Below, one piece after another: positions 1 through 8,004 of a stretch of 64,000 nucleotides of DNA. Position numbers and translations under genes: made by a program. Location of the stretch: contig CAIXGW010000081.1 of NCBI GenBank assembly GCA_903919145.1, positions 1 through 64,000 on the forward strand. The letters run 5' to 3'. Origin of the DNA: an uncultured Myxococcales bacterium. Lineage in GTDB: Bacteria; Myxococcota_A; UBA9042. Position 1 is the stretch's first letter. The number at the start of each line of letters is the position of its first letter. The notes under the pieces are model-generated. The model was not told the DNA's origin and searched no databases. It saw nothing but the letters and a program-made list of their open reading frames with translations.

Positions 1-13
1 AGATTGCTTTGAT

Positions 14-544
14 TTGATCCGCTTCCGTTCTGGTCTTGGCTCTTCAACTCACACCTCCGCGCCCTACTCTAAACTGCAACCGCCGATCTGTCTCAGCTAT
101 GTTGGCACAGAGGGCCGCCGCAATACTCGCCCGCGACTTCGCGAGGCAAGCGGCACCTACTTCGTGACGTGGAGCCTGGCCCAAGGCGCTTCCCCATTGG
201 CCGCGGAGGAGCGCACGTTGGTGGCAGGCGCCCTCCAGCATTTCGATGGAGTTCGCTATCTTCTGCACGCTTGGGTCGTCATGGACGATCACGTCCACGT
301 CGTCGTCACGCCAGCCCAATCCTGGACTCTGGAGGCTGTGCTTCATTCATGGCGGTCCTTCGCGGCACGCGCATTGCTGATGGGCGGGCGCAAAGCGCCG
401 ATTTGGCGTCGGGATGGGCACGACCGCATTGTGCGGGCTGACGGTGAACTGGCCGAGAAAGTCGCCTACGTGGCGAGGAATCCGTGGCGTCGCTGGCCCG
501 AGACGGGGCGGTATCCTTGGGTGTTTCCGGTCGTTGAACCGTAG
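14..544 (+). CDS. REP-associated tyrosine transposase (RAYT / Y1-type HUH endonuclease)
   Basis: This is a small single-domain HUH transposase of the IS200-like Y1 superfamily. RAYTs are single-copy housekept transposases thought to act on REP palindromes. The HUH motif is visible in MDDHVHVVV near residues 90-98, the position occupied by the MPNHVHLL motif of relatives. The probable catalytic tyrosine is in KVAYVARNPWRRW near residue 153, equivalent to the YIxxNP motif. The length of 176 aa fits the family. The start is a TTG at the window edge; the recognisable domain begins only near residue 35, so the true start could lie a little downstream. The gene is followed by a field of short direct repeats, the expected neighbourhood of a RAYT. 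Phe codons before G are TTC here, unlike most genes in the window, suggesting foreign origin. Confidence 0.75.
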   Translation: MIRFRSGLGSSTHTSAPYSKLQPPICLSYVGTEGRRNTRPRLREASGTYFVTWSLAQGASPLAAEERTLVAGALQHFDGVRYLLHAWVVMDDHVHVVVTPAQSWTLEAVLHSWRSFAARALLMGGRKAPIWRRDGHDRIVRADGELAEKVAYVARNPWRRWPETGRYPWVFPVVEP

Positions 545-848
545 GTCGCAGGCGCGGAGGCCCGCTCGTACCCGGACTGGCGAGACCTGGGCCAGCGAAG
601 GACCACGGGTTCGTGCCGGTCACGGGCAAGGCGGTCGCGGGCGCGGAGGCCTGCTCGTACCCGGTCTGGCTGGTACCCGGACTGGCTCGTTGTACCCGGT
701 CTGGCTCGTTGTACCCGGTCTGGCTCGACCGCGGACGTACACCGTCGTACCCAAACCTTCCCGCCCTCTGCAACACCCCCGCTATTGACGCCCCAAACGG
801 TCCGTCGCTACCCTCCATGTACCGGGTTCGCGCCCGCCCAGGAGCACC
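545..848. repeat. Intergenic direct-repeat field beside the transposase
   Basis: This 304-base gap holds no convincing gene. Three near-identical 19-bp units with consensus GTACCCGGWCTGGCTCGTT lie head to tail at 673-691, 692-710 and 711-729 (the last diverges at its end). A shorter copy precedes them at 657. A longer variant, about 30 bp starting GCGCGGAGGCC, occurs at 552-581 and again at 641-670 and contains the same GTACCCGG core. No strong hairpin is obvious inside one unit. The units may be targets or relics of the adjacent transposase; that link is inference. Confidence 0.7.
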
Positions 849-1346
849 ATGGCACAGACTGCCGAAATGAACGATCTCGTACGAGAACTGAAGGCCCGCC
901 GCACCGCGCAAGGCCAGGGCAAGGTCGACCTGGCGAAATGGATCAGCGACCTGGAGGCGCTCATCGCCCAGATTGAGTCGTGGCTGCAGCCGCTGTCCAG
1001 CGAAGGACTACTCGAAGTCAAGCCGGGCAAACTCAAAGTGTACGAAGACGAGCACGGTGAGTACGAAGCGCCCACTGTCTCCATGACCTTCCCCGGCTCT
1101 GGGCGATACGTATCCGTCGAGCCCCGCGGCCTGGAAATCGTTGGCGCGGTGCTGGCTCCTGGCATCAGCGTTTCTGGGATGCGCGGTCGCGTGGACATGG
1201 CGTCGGCATCCGGCGAGAAAATCGTCATCTTCCGCGACCCCGCCTCCAAGTGGGTTTTCGTCGGCGACCTGCCGGGCCGGACCGGCACCCAACATGCGGT
1301 GGACGAAGATACGTTTGCTCTGGCGCTGAAGTGGCTGCTGCCATGA
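849..1346 (+). CDS. Hypothetical protein, first gene of a four-gene overlapping operon
   Basis: The product is a soluble 165-aa protein with no signal peptide or membrane segment. Residues 5-50 are predicted helical and charged. The rest (about 55-150) alternates short hydrophobic strands and Gly turns, with GLEIVGAVL, GRVDM and KIVIFRDPASKWVF, and looks like a small beta-rich domain. I do not recognise the family with certainty. The ATG is preceded by AGGAG at 841-845, which fixes the start. The stop overlaps the next ATG (ATGA at 1343-1346), implying translational coupling to the HEPN-like gene. Its place in the operon suggests a structural or antitoxin-like partner, which is inference only. 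Confidence 0.7.
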   Translation: MAQTAEMNDLVRELKARRTAQGQGKVDLAKWISDLEALIAQIESWLQPLSSEGLLEVKPGKLKVYEDEHGEYEAPTVSMTFPGSGRYVSVEPRGLEIVGAVLAPGISVSGMRGRVDMASASGEKIVIFRDPASKWVFVGDLPGRTGTQHAVDEDTFALALKWLLP

Positions 1347-1891
1347 ACGCGGCGCTGGCCGAGGCGCCCACGCCCAATTTCGTTCTAGCAAACTATCGAA
1401 GGGCGCTGGCCGCGCTGCGTGTCGTTGAGCGCACGCCAAGAGCCGCTACAACAGACCCAGCGAGCCCCTACTTCGGCCTAGCCGAACATGAACTCGTAAA
1501 GGACCTGCGCGCGACACGCGAAGAGCTGGATCAGCAGGTCGTGATGATGCTCGTCGCCAGCGCGGAGGCGGCGCTCATGCGCGACTACCACCGACGGTTG
1601 GCGCGGCGCGAGAAAACTGGCGTTCGCCTAGCGATGAAAGACCTGCCCGTTGATACCCGGGACGGAGTCAAGCTCGGACCTTTACTAAGGATCTGGTATG
1701 AACAGACTGGCAACACGAAAGAGCTGACCCGGATGCGGCTGCTGGTCTCGCACCGGCATTGGCTGGCGCACGGTCGGCGCTGGGCAGACAAGTCTGGCAT
1801 CCGGCCCGATCCCGCAGAGGCAGCTGGCATCATCAGAGAGTTCTTTCTTAGGCTGCCGGACTTCCCGGCGGTCGAGCTGCCCGGCAGTTGA
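1343..1891 (+). CDS. HEPN-like protein with an Rx4H motif
   Basis: The product is a 182-aa, mostly alpha-helical soluble protein. Residues 138-143 read RHWLAH within SHRHWLAHGRRW. This is the Arg-x4-His pattern, followed by Gly, of HEPN domains, many of which are RNases in toxin-antitoxin and phage-defence systems (for example PrrC, RloC, RnlA and the MNT-HEPN pairs). The motif sits in the C-terminal third, as is usual for HEPN. The start is the ATG inside the upstream stop codon (ATGA). An SMC/OLD-like ATPase follows directly, and ATPase plus HEPN is a known pairing in anticodon nucleases. Family assignment rests on this motif and helical character only; a structure prediction would be needed to confirm it. 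Confidence 0.6.
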   Translation: MNAALAEAPTPNFVLANYRRALAALRVVERTPRAATTDPASPYFGLAEHELVKDLRATREELDQQVVMMLVASAEAALMRDYHRRLARREKTGVRLAMKDLPVDTRDGVKLGPLLRIWYEQTGNTKELTRMRLLVSHRHWLAHGRRWADKSGIRPDPAEAAGIIREFFLRLPDFPAVELPGS

Positions 1892-1929
1892 GGGACAGTC
1901 CGCTCTGCCGCGTCCCAAGGCCCGACCTC

Positions 1930-2487
1930 ATGCTGCGCATCCAGAAGCTAGTCTTGCACAAGTTTCCGCACGTAGCGCCGGGTACGTTCCTGGAGTTCAG
2001 CCCAGGACTGAAAGTGCTGCTGGGCAAGAATGGCACCGGCAAGACCGCGCTGCTCAAGCTACTATCGCGCGTCGCGGCGTTGGACTTTGCGGACCTCCAT
2101 GACGAAGGCAACCGCCTGAGCTTCGGCCAAAAGCGCCTGTTCGCCTTCTACTGGTACCTCGCCTGCATCCCAGAAGGCGTGGTCCTGGCCGACGAGCTCG
2201 CCAGCGGCTTCCACCACAGCTGGATCGCCCCCTGCTTGGACCAAATCGGCGAGCGCCAGGCCATCCTCGCCGGCCAGAACCCGCTGCTCCTCGACTTGCT
2301 CACCTTTGCCGACGCCGAGCAAGTCCGCCGCTCGTTCGTCCTGTGCAGCCTGCAGGACAAGCCGGACGGCGGCCGCGAGTGCATTTGGCACAACATGACC
2401 TCCGCCGGCGCCGAAGCCTTCTTCCGCACTTACAAAGCCGGCTTACAGCACGTCAGCGAGATCCTTCGCGTCGGAGGCTGGTGGTGA
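1930..2487 (+). CDS. Minimal SMC/OLD-like (AAA15/21-type) ATPase
   Basis: The protein has 185 aa. Walker A is GKNGTGKT at residues 32-39. An ABC-signature-like LSFGQKRL lies at 63-70, Walker B VVLADE at 84-89 followed by SGFHH, and a switch-like segment ILAGQNPLLLDLL at 112-124, where relatives have a THSP-type motif. Only about 24 residues separate Walker A from the signature, whereas SMC/OLD-type ATPases normally carry a long helical or coiled-coil insertion there. The enzyme is therefore strongly reduced, or its lost part is supplied by partners. I chose ATG 1930, which begins the typical first strand; a TTG at 1888 is an alternative. The gene overlaps the next one by GTGA. Confidence 0.65.
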   Translation: MLRIQKLVLHKFPHVAPGTFLEFSPGLKVLLGKNGTGKTALLKLLSRVAALDFADLHDEGNRLSFGQKRLFAFYWYLACIPEGVVLADELASGFHHSWIAPCLDQIGERQAILAGQNPLLLDLLTFADAEQVRRSFVLCSLQDKPDGGRECIWHNMTSAGAEAFFRTYKAGLQHVSEILRVGGWW

Positions 2488-2738
2488 AGGAATCAGAGCG
2501 CCTGGCCGTCGAGGCCCTGTGCGACCAGGCACTGCGCGACAGCGTCAGCGTGCTGCAGCCGCTGCGCGTCATTGGCGTGGGCCAGTATGCCGAAGAGCGG
2601 GCCCGCAGCGCCTTGGCAGGGATGGAGATTGCGGTGGGGCGGATCCTTCACCCCAGCCCTGCCAGTCTGGCGGCCAACCGCGACTGGGCTGGCCAAGTGG
2701 AGCAACAGCTGCTGGCCATGGGGGTTGCGCTGCCTTGA
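2484..2738 (+). CDS. Small helical protein, last gene of the HEPN/ATPase operon
   Basis: This 84-aa reading frame starts at a GTG that overlaps the ATPase stop codon (GTGA at 2484-2487), the same tight coupling as the other junctions of the operon. The protein is predicted to be helical and soluble, with no cysteine-rich, DNA-binding or membrane motif that I can recognise. The only support for coding is the overlap, the continuous frame and the plausible composition. It could be a regulatory or antitoxin subunit of the preceding HEPN/ATPase pair, or the displaced C-terminal part of a longer ATPase ancestor. Between its end and the next gene at 2951 there are 212 bases with a run of ten C and no gene that I can support. 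Confidence 0.5.
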   Translation: MKESERLAVEALCDQALRDSVSVLQPLRVIGVGQYAEERARSALAGMEIAVGRILHPSPASLAANRDWAGQVEQQLLAMGVALP

Positions 2739-2950
2739 GCAATTGGCGGGCTGGCGGATCAGGCGCCTCGGCGGCTGCGGCGCCAGGGGCCAGGCCAGCC
2801 AACCGCGCAGCGCGGGCCTGCCAAAGCGCATTCAGCCGTCCAATTTGCCGTTGTTGCTCGCGCTGAGCAGTCGCAGTACGCTGCCCTCCTCTCGCAGCAG
2901 CAGCCCACGCCCCTTGGCCCCCCCCCCCACCGCCAGAACCAGGAACCCCA

Positions 2951-3301
2951 ATGACTGCGACCCTGTACTGGAAGTCGACCTGCACCACCGCTCGCGAAGT
3001 GCGCTCGATCCTGCGCGCCCGCCACCCCGCGCTGGGCGACCGCAACTATGCCAAGGATCCCCTGACCCTTGCCGAAGTGCTGACGCTAGTGACAGCGGCC
3101 GGCGGCGTGGCGCAGGTGCTCAACACCCGCCACGAGGTGGCCAAGGCGCGCGGCTGGAAGGACACCGCCCCGGACCCCAGCACCTTTGCGGCGGCAGTCC
3201 TGCTGGACTCCAACCTGCTGCGCCGGCCGATCCTGCTGGTTGGCGACCGGGCGCTGGTGGGCAATCAGCCTGAGGCCATGTTGCAGGCCCTGGCGCAGTA
3301 G
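2951..3301 (+). CDS. ArsC/Spx-family thioredoxin-fold protein
   Basis: The product has 116 aa, the usual size of the ArsC/Spx/YffB family. It opens with a strand and the active-site-like loop WKSTCTTAREV, corresponding to CxxCRKA of ArsC. Only the first cysteine (Cys11) is kept; the second position is Ala, so a dithiol mechanism is unlikely. The C-terminal RRPILLVGDRALVG matches the conserved KRPIL...GF segment of the family. Family members are glutaredoxin-coupled arsenate reductases or, in the Spx branch, RNA polymerase-binding regulators. No ars genes are nearby, so arsenate reduction is not supported by context. From this gene onward, codon use matches the bulk of the window. Confidence 0.75.
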   Translation: MTATLYWKSTCTTAREVRSILRARHPALGDRNYAKDPLTLAEVLTLVTAAGGVAQVLNTRHEVAKARGWKDTAPDPSTFAAAVLLDSNLLRRPILLVGDRALVGNQPEAMLQALAQ

Positions 3302-3367
3302 GTGCAGCGTCCGTGCCACCCACGGTGGCCCGCCCATACGTTGCCAACCGGGTGATGAGGGAAATCC

Positions 3368-4330
3368 ATGGATTGCAAGCAAGTTCGCTCTACCGCCAGC
3401 CAAGAAAACCAGCTGGAACCGCTCCGGGCCCACGCCACCCCCCAGCGCCCATGGCGTCTTGGGGGCACTGCCGCGCTGGCCTTGCCGGGGCCCTGCACCA
3501 GCCTGCCGCTGTACCGCTGGCTGGCCGCCGCGCTGCTGGTGCTTGCGGTGGCTGCACCGCGGCGCGCCCAAGCTGTGGAGCCGCTGCGCTACGACCTGCG
3601 GGTCGACATCCCGGTCACCGCCGTGGCCACCGCCGGCTGGCTGACCTCTGAATTGTTCAAGGACCGCCTGGCTCGCCAGACGTGCCAGTGGTGCGACAGC
3701 GTGCCAGCCGTCGACACCAGCGTGCGCAACGCCCTGAAGTGGCAGGACACCGCAGCGCCCAACACCTGGAGCAACGTCACCGGCTTTGCCCTGTCGCCGC
3801 TGCTGGCCCTTGGCGGGGTAGCGCTGGCGGCCCAGCAGGAGGGAGCCCTGGGCAACGCCGGGATTGACATGCTGATTGTGGCAGAGGCCACCGCGCTAGC
3901 CGCCGACCTCAACCAGATAGTCAAGTTTGCGGTAGGGCGCGAGCGACCGTTTGTCCACGCGCTGGCTGCGGCCGACAAGGGCAAGACCGCCCACCCAGCC
4001 GACAACAACATGTCCTTCTATTCCGGCCACACCAACCTGGTCTTTGCGCTGGCGGTGTCCAGCGGCACGGTGGCTTCGATGCGCGGCTATCGCTGGGCCC
4101 CGGCGGTGTGGGGCAGCGGCCTGGCCATGGCGGCGACCACCGGCTATCTGCGGATTGCGGCAGACAAGCACTACTTTACCGATGTGATGCTGGGCGCCGT
4201 GACCGGCTCGGCCATTGGCTTTGCCGTGCCCTACTTCCTGCACCGCGGCAGCGGCGGTGGCGCGGTACCGGCGGTCAGTGGCAGCATGGGCACTACCGGC
4301 GGCGGCTTGTCGGTGGCCTGGGGCTGGTAG
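3368..4330 (+). CDS. PAP2-family membrane-associated phosphatase, exported
   Basis: The 320-aa product carries the three signature motifs of type 2 phosphatidic acid phosphatases: KFAVGRERP (KX6RP), FYSGHTN (PSGH-type, with Tyr for Pro), and RIAADKHYFTDV (the SRX5HX3D-type motif with the catalytic His and Asp). Such enzymes dephosphorylate lipid phosphates, for example undecaprenyl pyrophosphate or phosphatidic acid, on the outer face of the membrane. A hydrophobic segment near residues 49-65 ends in AQA, a possible signal peptidase site. The roughly 45-residue polar stretch before it is unusual and leaves the start uncertain, although AGGGAA precedes the ATG. The C-terminus is Gly/Ser-rich. 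The gene stands alone and converges with the next large gene. Confidence 0.85.
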   Translation: MDCKQVRSTASQENQLEPLRAHATPQRPWRLGGTAALALPGPCTSLPLYRWLAAALLVLAVAAPRRAQAVEPLRYDLRVDIPVTAVATAGWLTSELFKDRLARQTCQWCDSVPAVDTSVRNALKWQDTAAPNTWSNVTGFALSPLLALGGVALAAQQEGALGNAGIDMLIVAEATALAADLNQIVKFAVGRERPFVHALAAADKGKTAHPADNNMSFYSGHTNLVFALAVSSGTVASMRGYRWAPAVWGSGLAMAATTGYLRIAADKHYFTDVMLGAVTGSAIGFAVPYFLHRGSGGGAVPAVSGSMGTTGGGLSVAWGW

Positions 4331-4340
4331 GCGGAGCTGG

Positions 4341-4539
4341 CCGGTAAACCCCAGCGATTTCAGGCATCAGACATTGCCTACGGTACTGTCCGACGACTGT
4401 CCGGCGCCGGCCGGCCGTGGCCGGAGGCCCCAGCTGGCGGAGCCGGCCGCCAAGCCGCGGCGCGGCGAGCGTCGAACCGCCCTGCCGGTAAACCCCAGCG
4501 ATTTCAAGGATCAGACATTGCCTACCGTACTGTCCGACG
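4341..4539. repeat. Pair of 55-bp direct repeats in a convergent intergenic region
   Basis: The gap 4331-4561 contains no gene. Two 55-bp copies lie at 4341-4395 and 4485-4539, both starting CCGGTAAACCCCAGCGATTT and ending ACTGTCCGACG. They differ at only about three positions and start 144 bp apart. The sequence between them is very GC-rich with GGCCGG repeats. No poly-T terminator is obvious in either direction. The origin is unknown. Confidence 0.85.
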
Positions 4540-4561
4540 CCCCCGGCCGGCAGCCCGCGGC

Positions 4562-7500
4562 CTACTTGCCGACGTAGACAAACAGGTAGCGTGGGCCCGA
4601 AAGCCCCAAGCCAAAACAGCCGGACGCTTCATACTCGCACGAGGTGTTGTTGACCGTGAGCGTGGGCAAGAACTCGCCGCAGCCCAGGGCAGAGACCCAC
4701 CACGACCGCGCGGCGTTGGGGTTGTCGGCGTCGCACTTGATCAGGTTCTCTGCGCCCAGGCTGAAATTGCTGTTGTTGATCAAGCCAAACTCAGCCTTGT
4801 TGAGCAAGCCCGTGGCAAATACGTTCTTCTTGACGTCGATCCAGCGCAGCTGTGCCGGGTCTTTGCTGGCGCCGCAGGCTACCCGCAGGCGTGTCCAGTT
4901 CTTGTCGGCGCAGTCGATGCCCCAGGCCAGCGGAATGTCCTCTGCGTTGGACTTGTCGAGGTAGCCTGCACACTGCAGCAGCCCTTCGGTAGAGAAATTG
5001 GGGCCTCCCTCTCCGGCAAAGCCGATGACGGTGGGGGCGCAGCCTTCGTCGGTCTTGCCGCTGCAGTTGTTGTCGACAAAGTCCGCGCATAGCTCGGTCA
5101 CGCCGGGGTTGACCTTGACGTCGCTGTCTTTGCAGTCGCCGCCGCCGCCGGGGCAGACCTTGGGCTTGAAGCCGGGGGCGACTTTGCGGTCCACGCTGCA
5201 GTAGTTGTCGCCGTCGGCGTCGCAGTCTTCGTCTACCTGGATGTTGCAGTTGTTGTCTTTGTCATCGCACAGTTCTTCGGCGCCGGGCCACACCCCGGGG
5301 TCCTTGTCGTCGCAGTCGCCCAGGCCTTTGTTGCAGGTGGTCACGGCGCCCAGCGACAGCATGTTCTTGTTGCAGTAGCCGTCGTTGTCATCGTCGCAGC
5401 CTTCGTCGGCGCTGCCATTGCAGTCGTTGTCCTGGTTGTCGCACTTTTCGGCCAGGCTGTAGCTGCTGTTCCACAGTGCGTAGCCCTCTGCGTTGCAGGC
5501 CAGCCACTTGCCGCCGGCGCACAGGTCCAGCGGCTTCTTGCTGCCCTGGCAGGTGCCGGTCTGCTTCTCGCACAGCTGGGGATCGTCCAGCAGCAGGTCG
5601 CCGTCGCTGGCATCGGTCTTGGCGTCGCAGTCGTTGTCCAGGCCGTCGCAGACCTCTTTGGCGCCGGGGTAGACCTTCAGGGCGGCGTCGTCACAGTCGC
5701 CAGCGCCCTTGGGGCAGGCGGTGGGCTTGCCAGCGGTGGCCATGGCGCTGTCGCAGTAGCCGTCTTTGTCGTCGTCGCAGCCTTCATCGGTGCTGCCGTT
5801 GCAGTCATTGTCCAGGTTGTCGCAGATTTCTTGCTGGGGCTTGCCGGCGGCCACGCTGCACACGGCCTGGCTGCCATCGGCCGAGCAGGTGTAGGTGCCA
5901 GACGCCTTGCAGATGCCCTTGCCGTCGCTGCAGGAGATGCCGAGCTCGGGAAAGGTCTCGTCGGCCCCGGCTACGCAGTTGTCGTCGTAGCCGTTGCAGG
6001 TCTCGAGGGCACCTTTGAAGCGCTTGGCATTTTGGTCATCGCAGTCGCCGCTGCCCTTGGGGCAAACGGTCGGGGTGCCCTGGTAGGCCATGCTGTCGTC
6101 GCACTGGCCATCCTTGTCGTCGTCACAGCCTTCGTCGGTCACGCCATTGCAGCCTTGGTCCTTGCCGTCGCACGATTCTGCCAGCCCGGGGCCAATGCTG
6201 CTGTCGGCATCGCTGCAGTCGCCACCGCCCTTGCTGCAGGTCAGCGGAAAGCCAATGGTGGCCATGGCGGCGTCGCAATAGCCGTCGCCGTCGTCGTTGC
6301 AGCCGTCATCGCCTTGGCCGTTGCAGTCGTTGTCCTTGTCGTCGCAGACCTCGCCTTTGGCGTAGTAAGGGTTGGCTTTTTGGTAGTCGGTCGCCGTGCA
6401 GGCCTGCCACTGGCCGCCCTGGCAAAGGGCAGCGCCTTTCAGCGCGCCAGCGCAGACGCCCTTTTGCTGCTCGCACTTTTGGGGGTCGTGCAGCGGCAGC
6501 AGCGGATCGTCGCTGTCGGTCAGGCCGTTGCAGTTGTCGTCGGCGCTATTGCACGACTCTTTGGCGGTGGGGTTGCGCCCGGCGTCTTTGTCGTCGCAGT
6601 CGCCCGCCCCCTTGGCACAGGCCTTGGTGCCGGGTCCGTAGCCCATGGCAGCGTCGCAGAAGCCGTCTTTGTCGTCGTCGCAGCCTTCGTCGGTCTTGCC
6701 GTTGCAGTCGTCGTCTTTGCCGTTGCAGGCCTCCTCGCTTGGCTCTGGGCCAATGCAAGTGGTCTTGCCGCCGATGCAAAGCGGGGTGCCGGGGCAGGCC
6801 AGGGCGCCCACCGTTACCTGGCAGCTGCCGTCGGTGACCGGCTCGTCGGTCACGCCGTCGCAGTCGTCGTCGGCGCTGTTGCACTGCTCGGTCGCAGCGG
6901 TCTTGGCGTCGCAGTCGCTCAGCTTGCCCTTGCTGCAGTGGCGCCTGCCCATGCAGACGCCGGCGATGTTGGCGTTGCTGCACTGGGTCTCTGCCTTGTC
7001 CAGCTCAAAGCGCGGGGTGCAGTTGCTGTCCAGCTGTTCTGCGACGCACAGCTTCTTCTCTTTGCCGCTGGCCAGCTTCTGCGTCTTGCAGCCAAAGCCA
7101 CTGGGGCACACGCCGGTGGCCGCGCAGTCGCTGGCGCAAAATGAACCCTCGGTCCCCTGGGCCAGGCACACGTCGCCCAGGCCGGCTACGGTCTGGCCCA
7201 CCGTCAACACGCAATCGAGGTCAGCCAGGCACGGACGGCCCAGGTTGGGCGAGCTGGGCAAGCAGCCGTAGACGGTGTCAGGCGCGCCGGCCAACTGCGC
7301 GCAGCTCCAGCCTTCTGGGCACTCGGCGCTGTACTGGCAAGAGGTGGTGCACAAGCGGTCGGCGCGGCTGGGCACGCAATAGCCAAACGAGCAAGCGGCG
7401 TTCTCTGTGCAGGACCACCCGCAGCCGCCGGGCTGGGGGCTGGCCAGGTTGCACTTCTTGGCAGAAACCAGGTCCAGGCCGCCGGCGTCGGTGCCGCCAG

Positions 7501-7720
7501 AGAAGTCCGCAGGGACGTCAAAGACGAGGCCAGTGTCGCTGCCGGAGGTGGCCGCGGTGTCCAGTGGCTCGCTTGGCTGATCGGCGCCGGTCAGGTCGGC
7601 GATGGCTCCACTATCTGTTGACTTTGCGGCGGGTTCTTCACCGCCACAGCCGGCGCCAAGGCAGCCTATCAGCGCCCACAGCCCAGCGACTGCCGCAATC
7701 TTGCCCCACTGTATGACCAT
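4562..7720 (-). CDS. Giant lipoprotein with MopE-type Cys/Asp-rich repeats
   Basis: The product is a 1052-aa secreted lipoprotein. The start at 7720 is preceded by AGGTGG, and the signal ends in the lipobox ALIGC (Cys18-20 region). After a Ser/Asp/Ala-rich linker and a Cys-rich region follow about eleven copies of a repeat of the type CNGKDDDCNGKTDEGC, usually continuing DDDKDGYCD and GDCDD. This is the 'putative metal-binding' motif family named after MopE, a copper-binding surface protein of Methylococcus; the acidic loops also resemble calcium sites. A unique C-terminal domain of about 150 aa, rich in Trp and with several Cys, ends the protein. It is probably displayed on the outer surface. 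The ligand and function are unknown. Confidence 0.85.
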   Translation of the reverse strand: MVIQWGKIAAVAGLWALIGCLGAGCGGEEPAAKSTDSGAIADLTGADQPSEPLDTAATSGSDTGLVFDVPADFSGGTDAGGLDLVSAKKCNLASPQPGGCGWSCTENAACSFGYCVPSRADRLCTTSCQYSAECPEGWSCAQLAGAPDTVYGCLPSSPNLGRPCLADLDCVLTVGQTVAGLGDVCLAQGTEGSFCASDCAATGVCPSGFGCKTQKLASGKEKKLCVAEQLDSNCTPRFELDKAETQCSNANIAGVCMGRRHCSKGKLSDCDAKTAATEQCNSADDDCDGVTDEPVTDGSCQVTVGALACPGTPLCIGGKTTCIGPEPSEEACNGKDDDCNGKTDEGCDDDKDGFCDAAMGYGPGTKACAKGAGDCDDKDAGRNPTAKESCNSADDNCNGLTDSDDPLLPLHDPQKCEQQKGVCAGALKGAALCQGGQWQACTATDYQKANPYYAKGEVCDDKDNDCNGQGDDGCNDDGDGYCDAAMATIGFPLTCSKGGGDCSDADSSIGPGLAESCDGKDQGCNGVTDEGCDDDKDGQCDDSMAYQGTPTVCPKGSGDCDDQNAKRFKGALETCNGYDDNCVAGADETFPELGISCSDGKGICKASGTYTCSADGSQAVCSVAAGKPQQEICDNLDNDCNGSTDEGCDDDKDGYCDSAMATAGKPTACPKGAGDCDDAALKVYPGAKEVCDGLDNDCDAKTDASDGDLLLDDPQLCEKQTGTCQGSKKPLDLCAGGKWLACNAEGYALWNSSYSLAEKCDNQDNDCNGSADEGCDDDNDGYCNKNMLSLGAVTTCNKGLGDCDDKDPGVWPGAEELCDDKDNNCNIQVDEDCDADGDNYCSVDRKVAPGFKPKVCPGGGGDCKDSDVKVNPGVTELCADFVDNNCSGKTDEGCAPTVIGFAGEGGPNFSTEGLLQCAGYLDKSNAEDIPLAWGIDCADKNWTRLRVACGASKDPAQLRWIDVKKNVFATGLLNKAEFGLINNSNFSLGAENLIKCDADNPNAARSWWVSALGCGEFLPTLTVNNTSCEYEASGCFGLGLSGPRYLFVYVGK

Positions 7721-8004
7721 AGAACCACCTCGCCGTTGGCGTGTTGCCCGCTTTGCTGCCAACGTCTGCACTGCCTCTGGTCAGCCTACCCGGACCCCGT
7801 CGCCCCGTCAACAGCAACAAATTGCGCCAATTCAATGCTATATGGCTACCCGCCTGCCTTATGGCCAGCGCGAAAGTTGCCCTGGGCGGCCGGCTCCGCT
7901 AGGGTGCGCTGCGAGCGCGACCGCCAAGCGGCGTCCAGGCAAGCGGGCCAATCGGGGGGCCGGGCTGCAGCTGGGGCCGGCAGTTGTGCCGTGGGTGGGG
8001 CATC
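7721..8004. promoter_or_regulatory. Divergent intergenic region between two giant lipoprotein genes
   Basis: This 284-base stretch separates two outward-facing lipoprotein genes and must hold both promoters. A less GC-rich patch near 7805-7860 (AACAAATTGCGCC, CAATGCTATATGG) is the most promoter-like part. I cannot identify a -35/-10 pair with good spacing on either strand. Confidence 0.4.

Noticed and set aside
1-2738. Complete insertion sequence with inverted ends
   Set aside because: I found no terminal inverted repeats or target-site duplication around the transposase; RAYTs normally lack them.
2739-2950. Possible small gene between the HEPN/ATPase operon and the ArsC-like gene
   Set aside because: Frames here only extend through overlaps with neighbouring genes, contain a C10 run, and show no ribosome-binding site or recognisable product.
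2951-3301. Annotation as a genuine arsenate reductase
   Set aside because: Only one of the active-site positions is Cys and no ars genes are near; kept at family level.
5831-7144. Long plus-strand reading frame opposite the MopE-type gene
   Set aside because: It is an antisense shadow of a GC-rich, Asp/Cys-biased gene; its product is Ala/Val/Gly-rich low complexity with no motif or ribosome-binding site.
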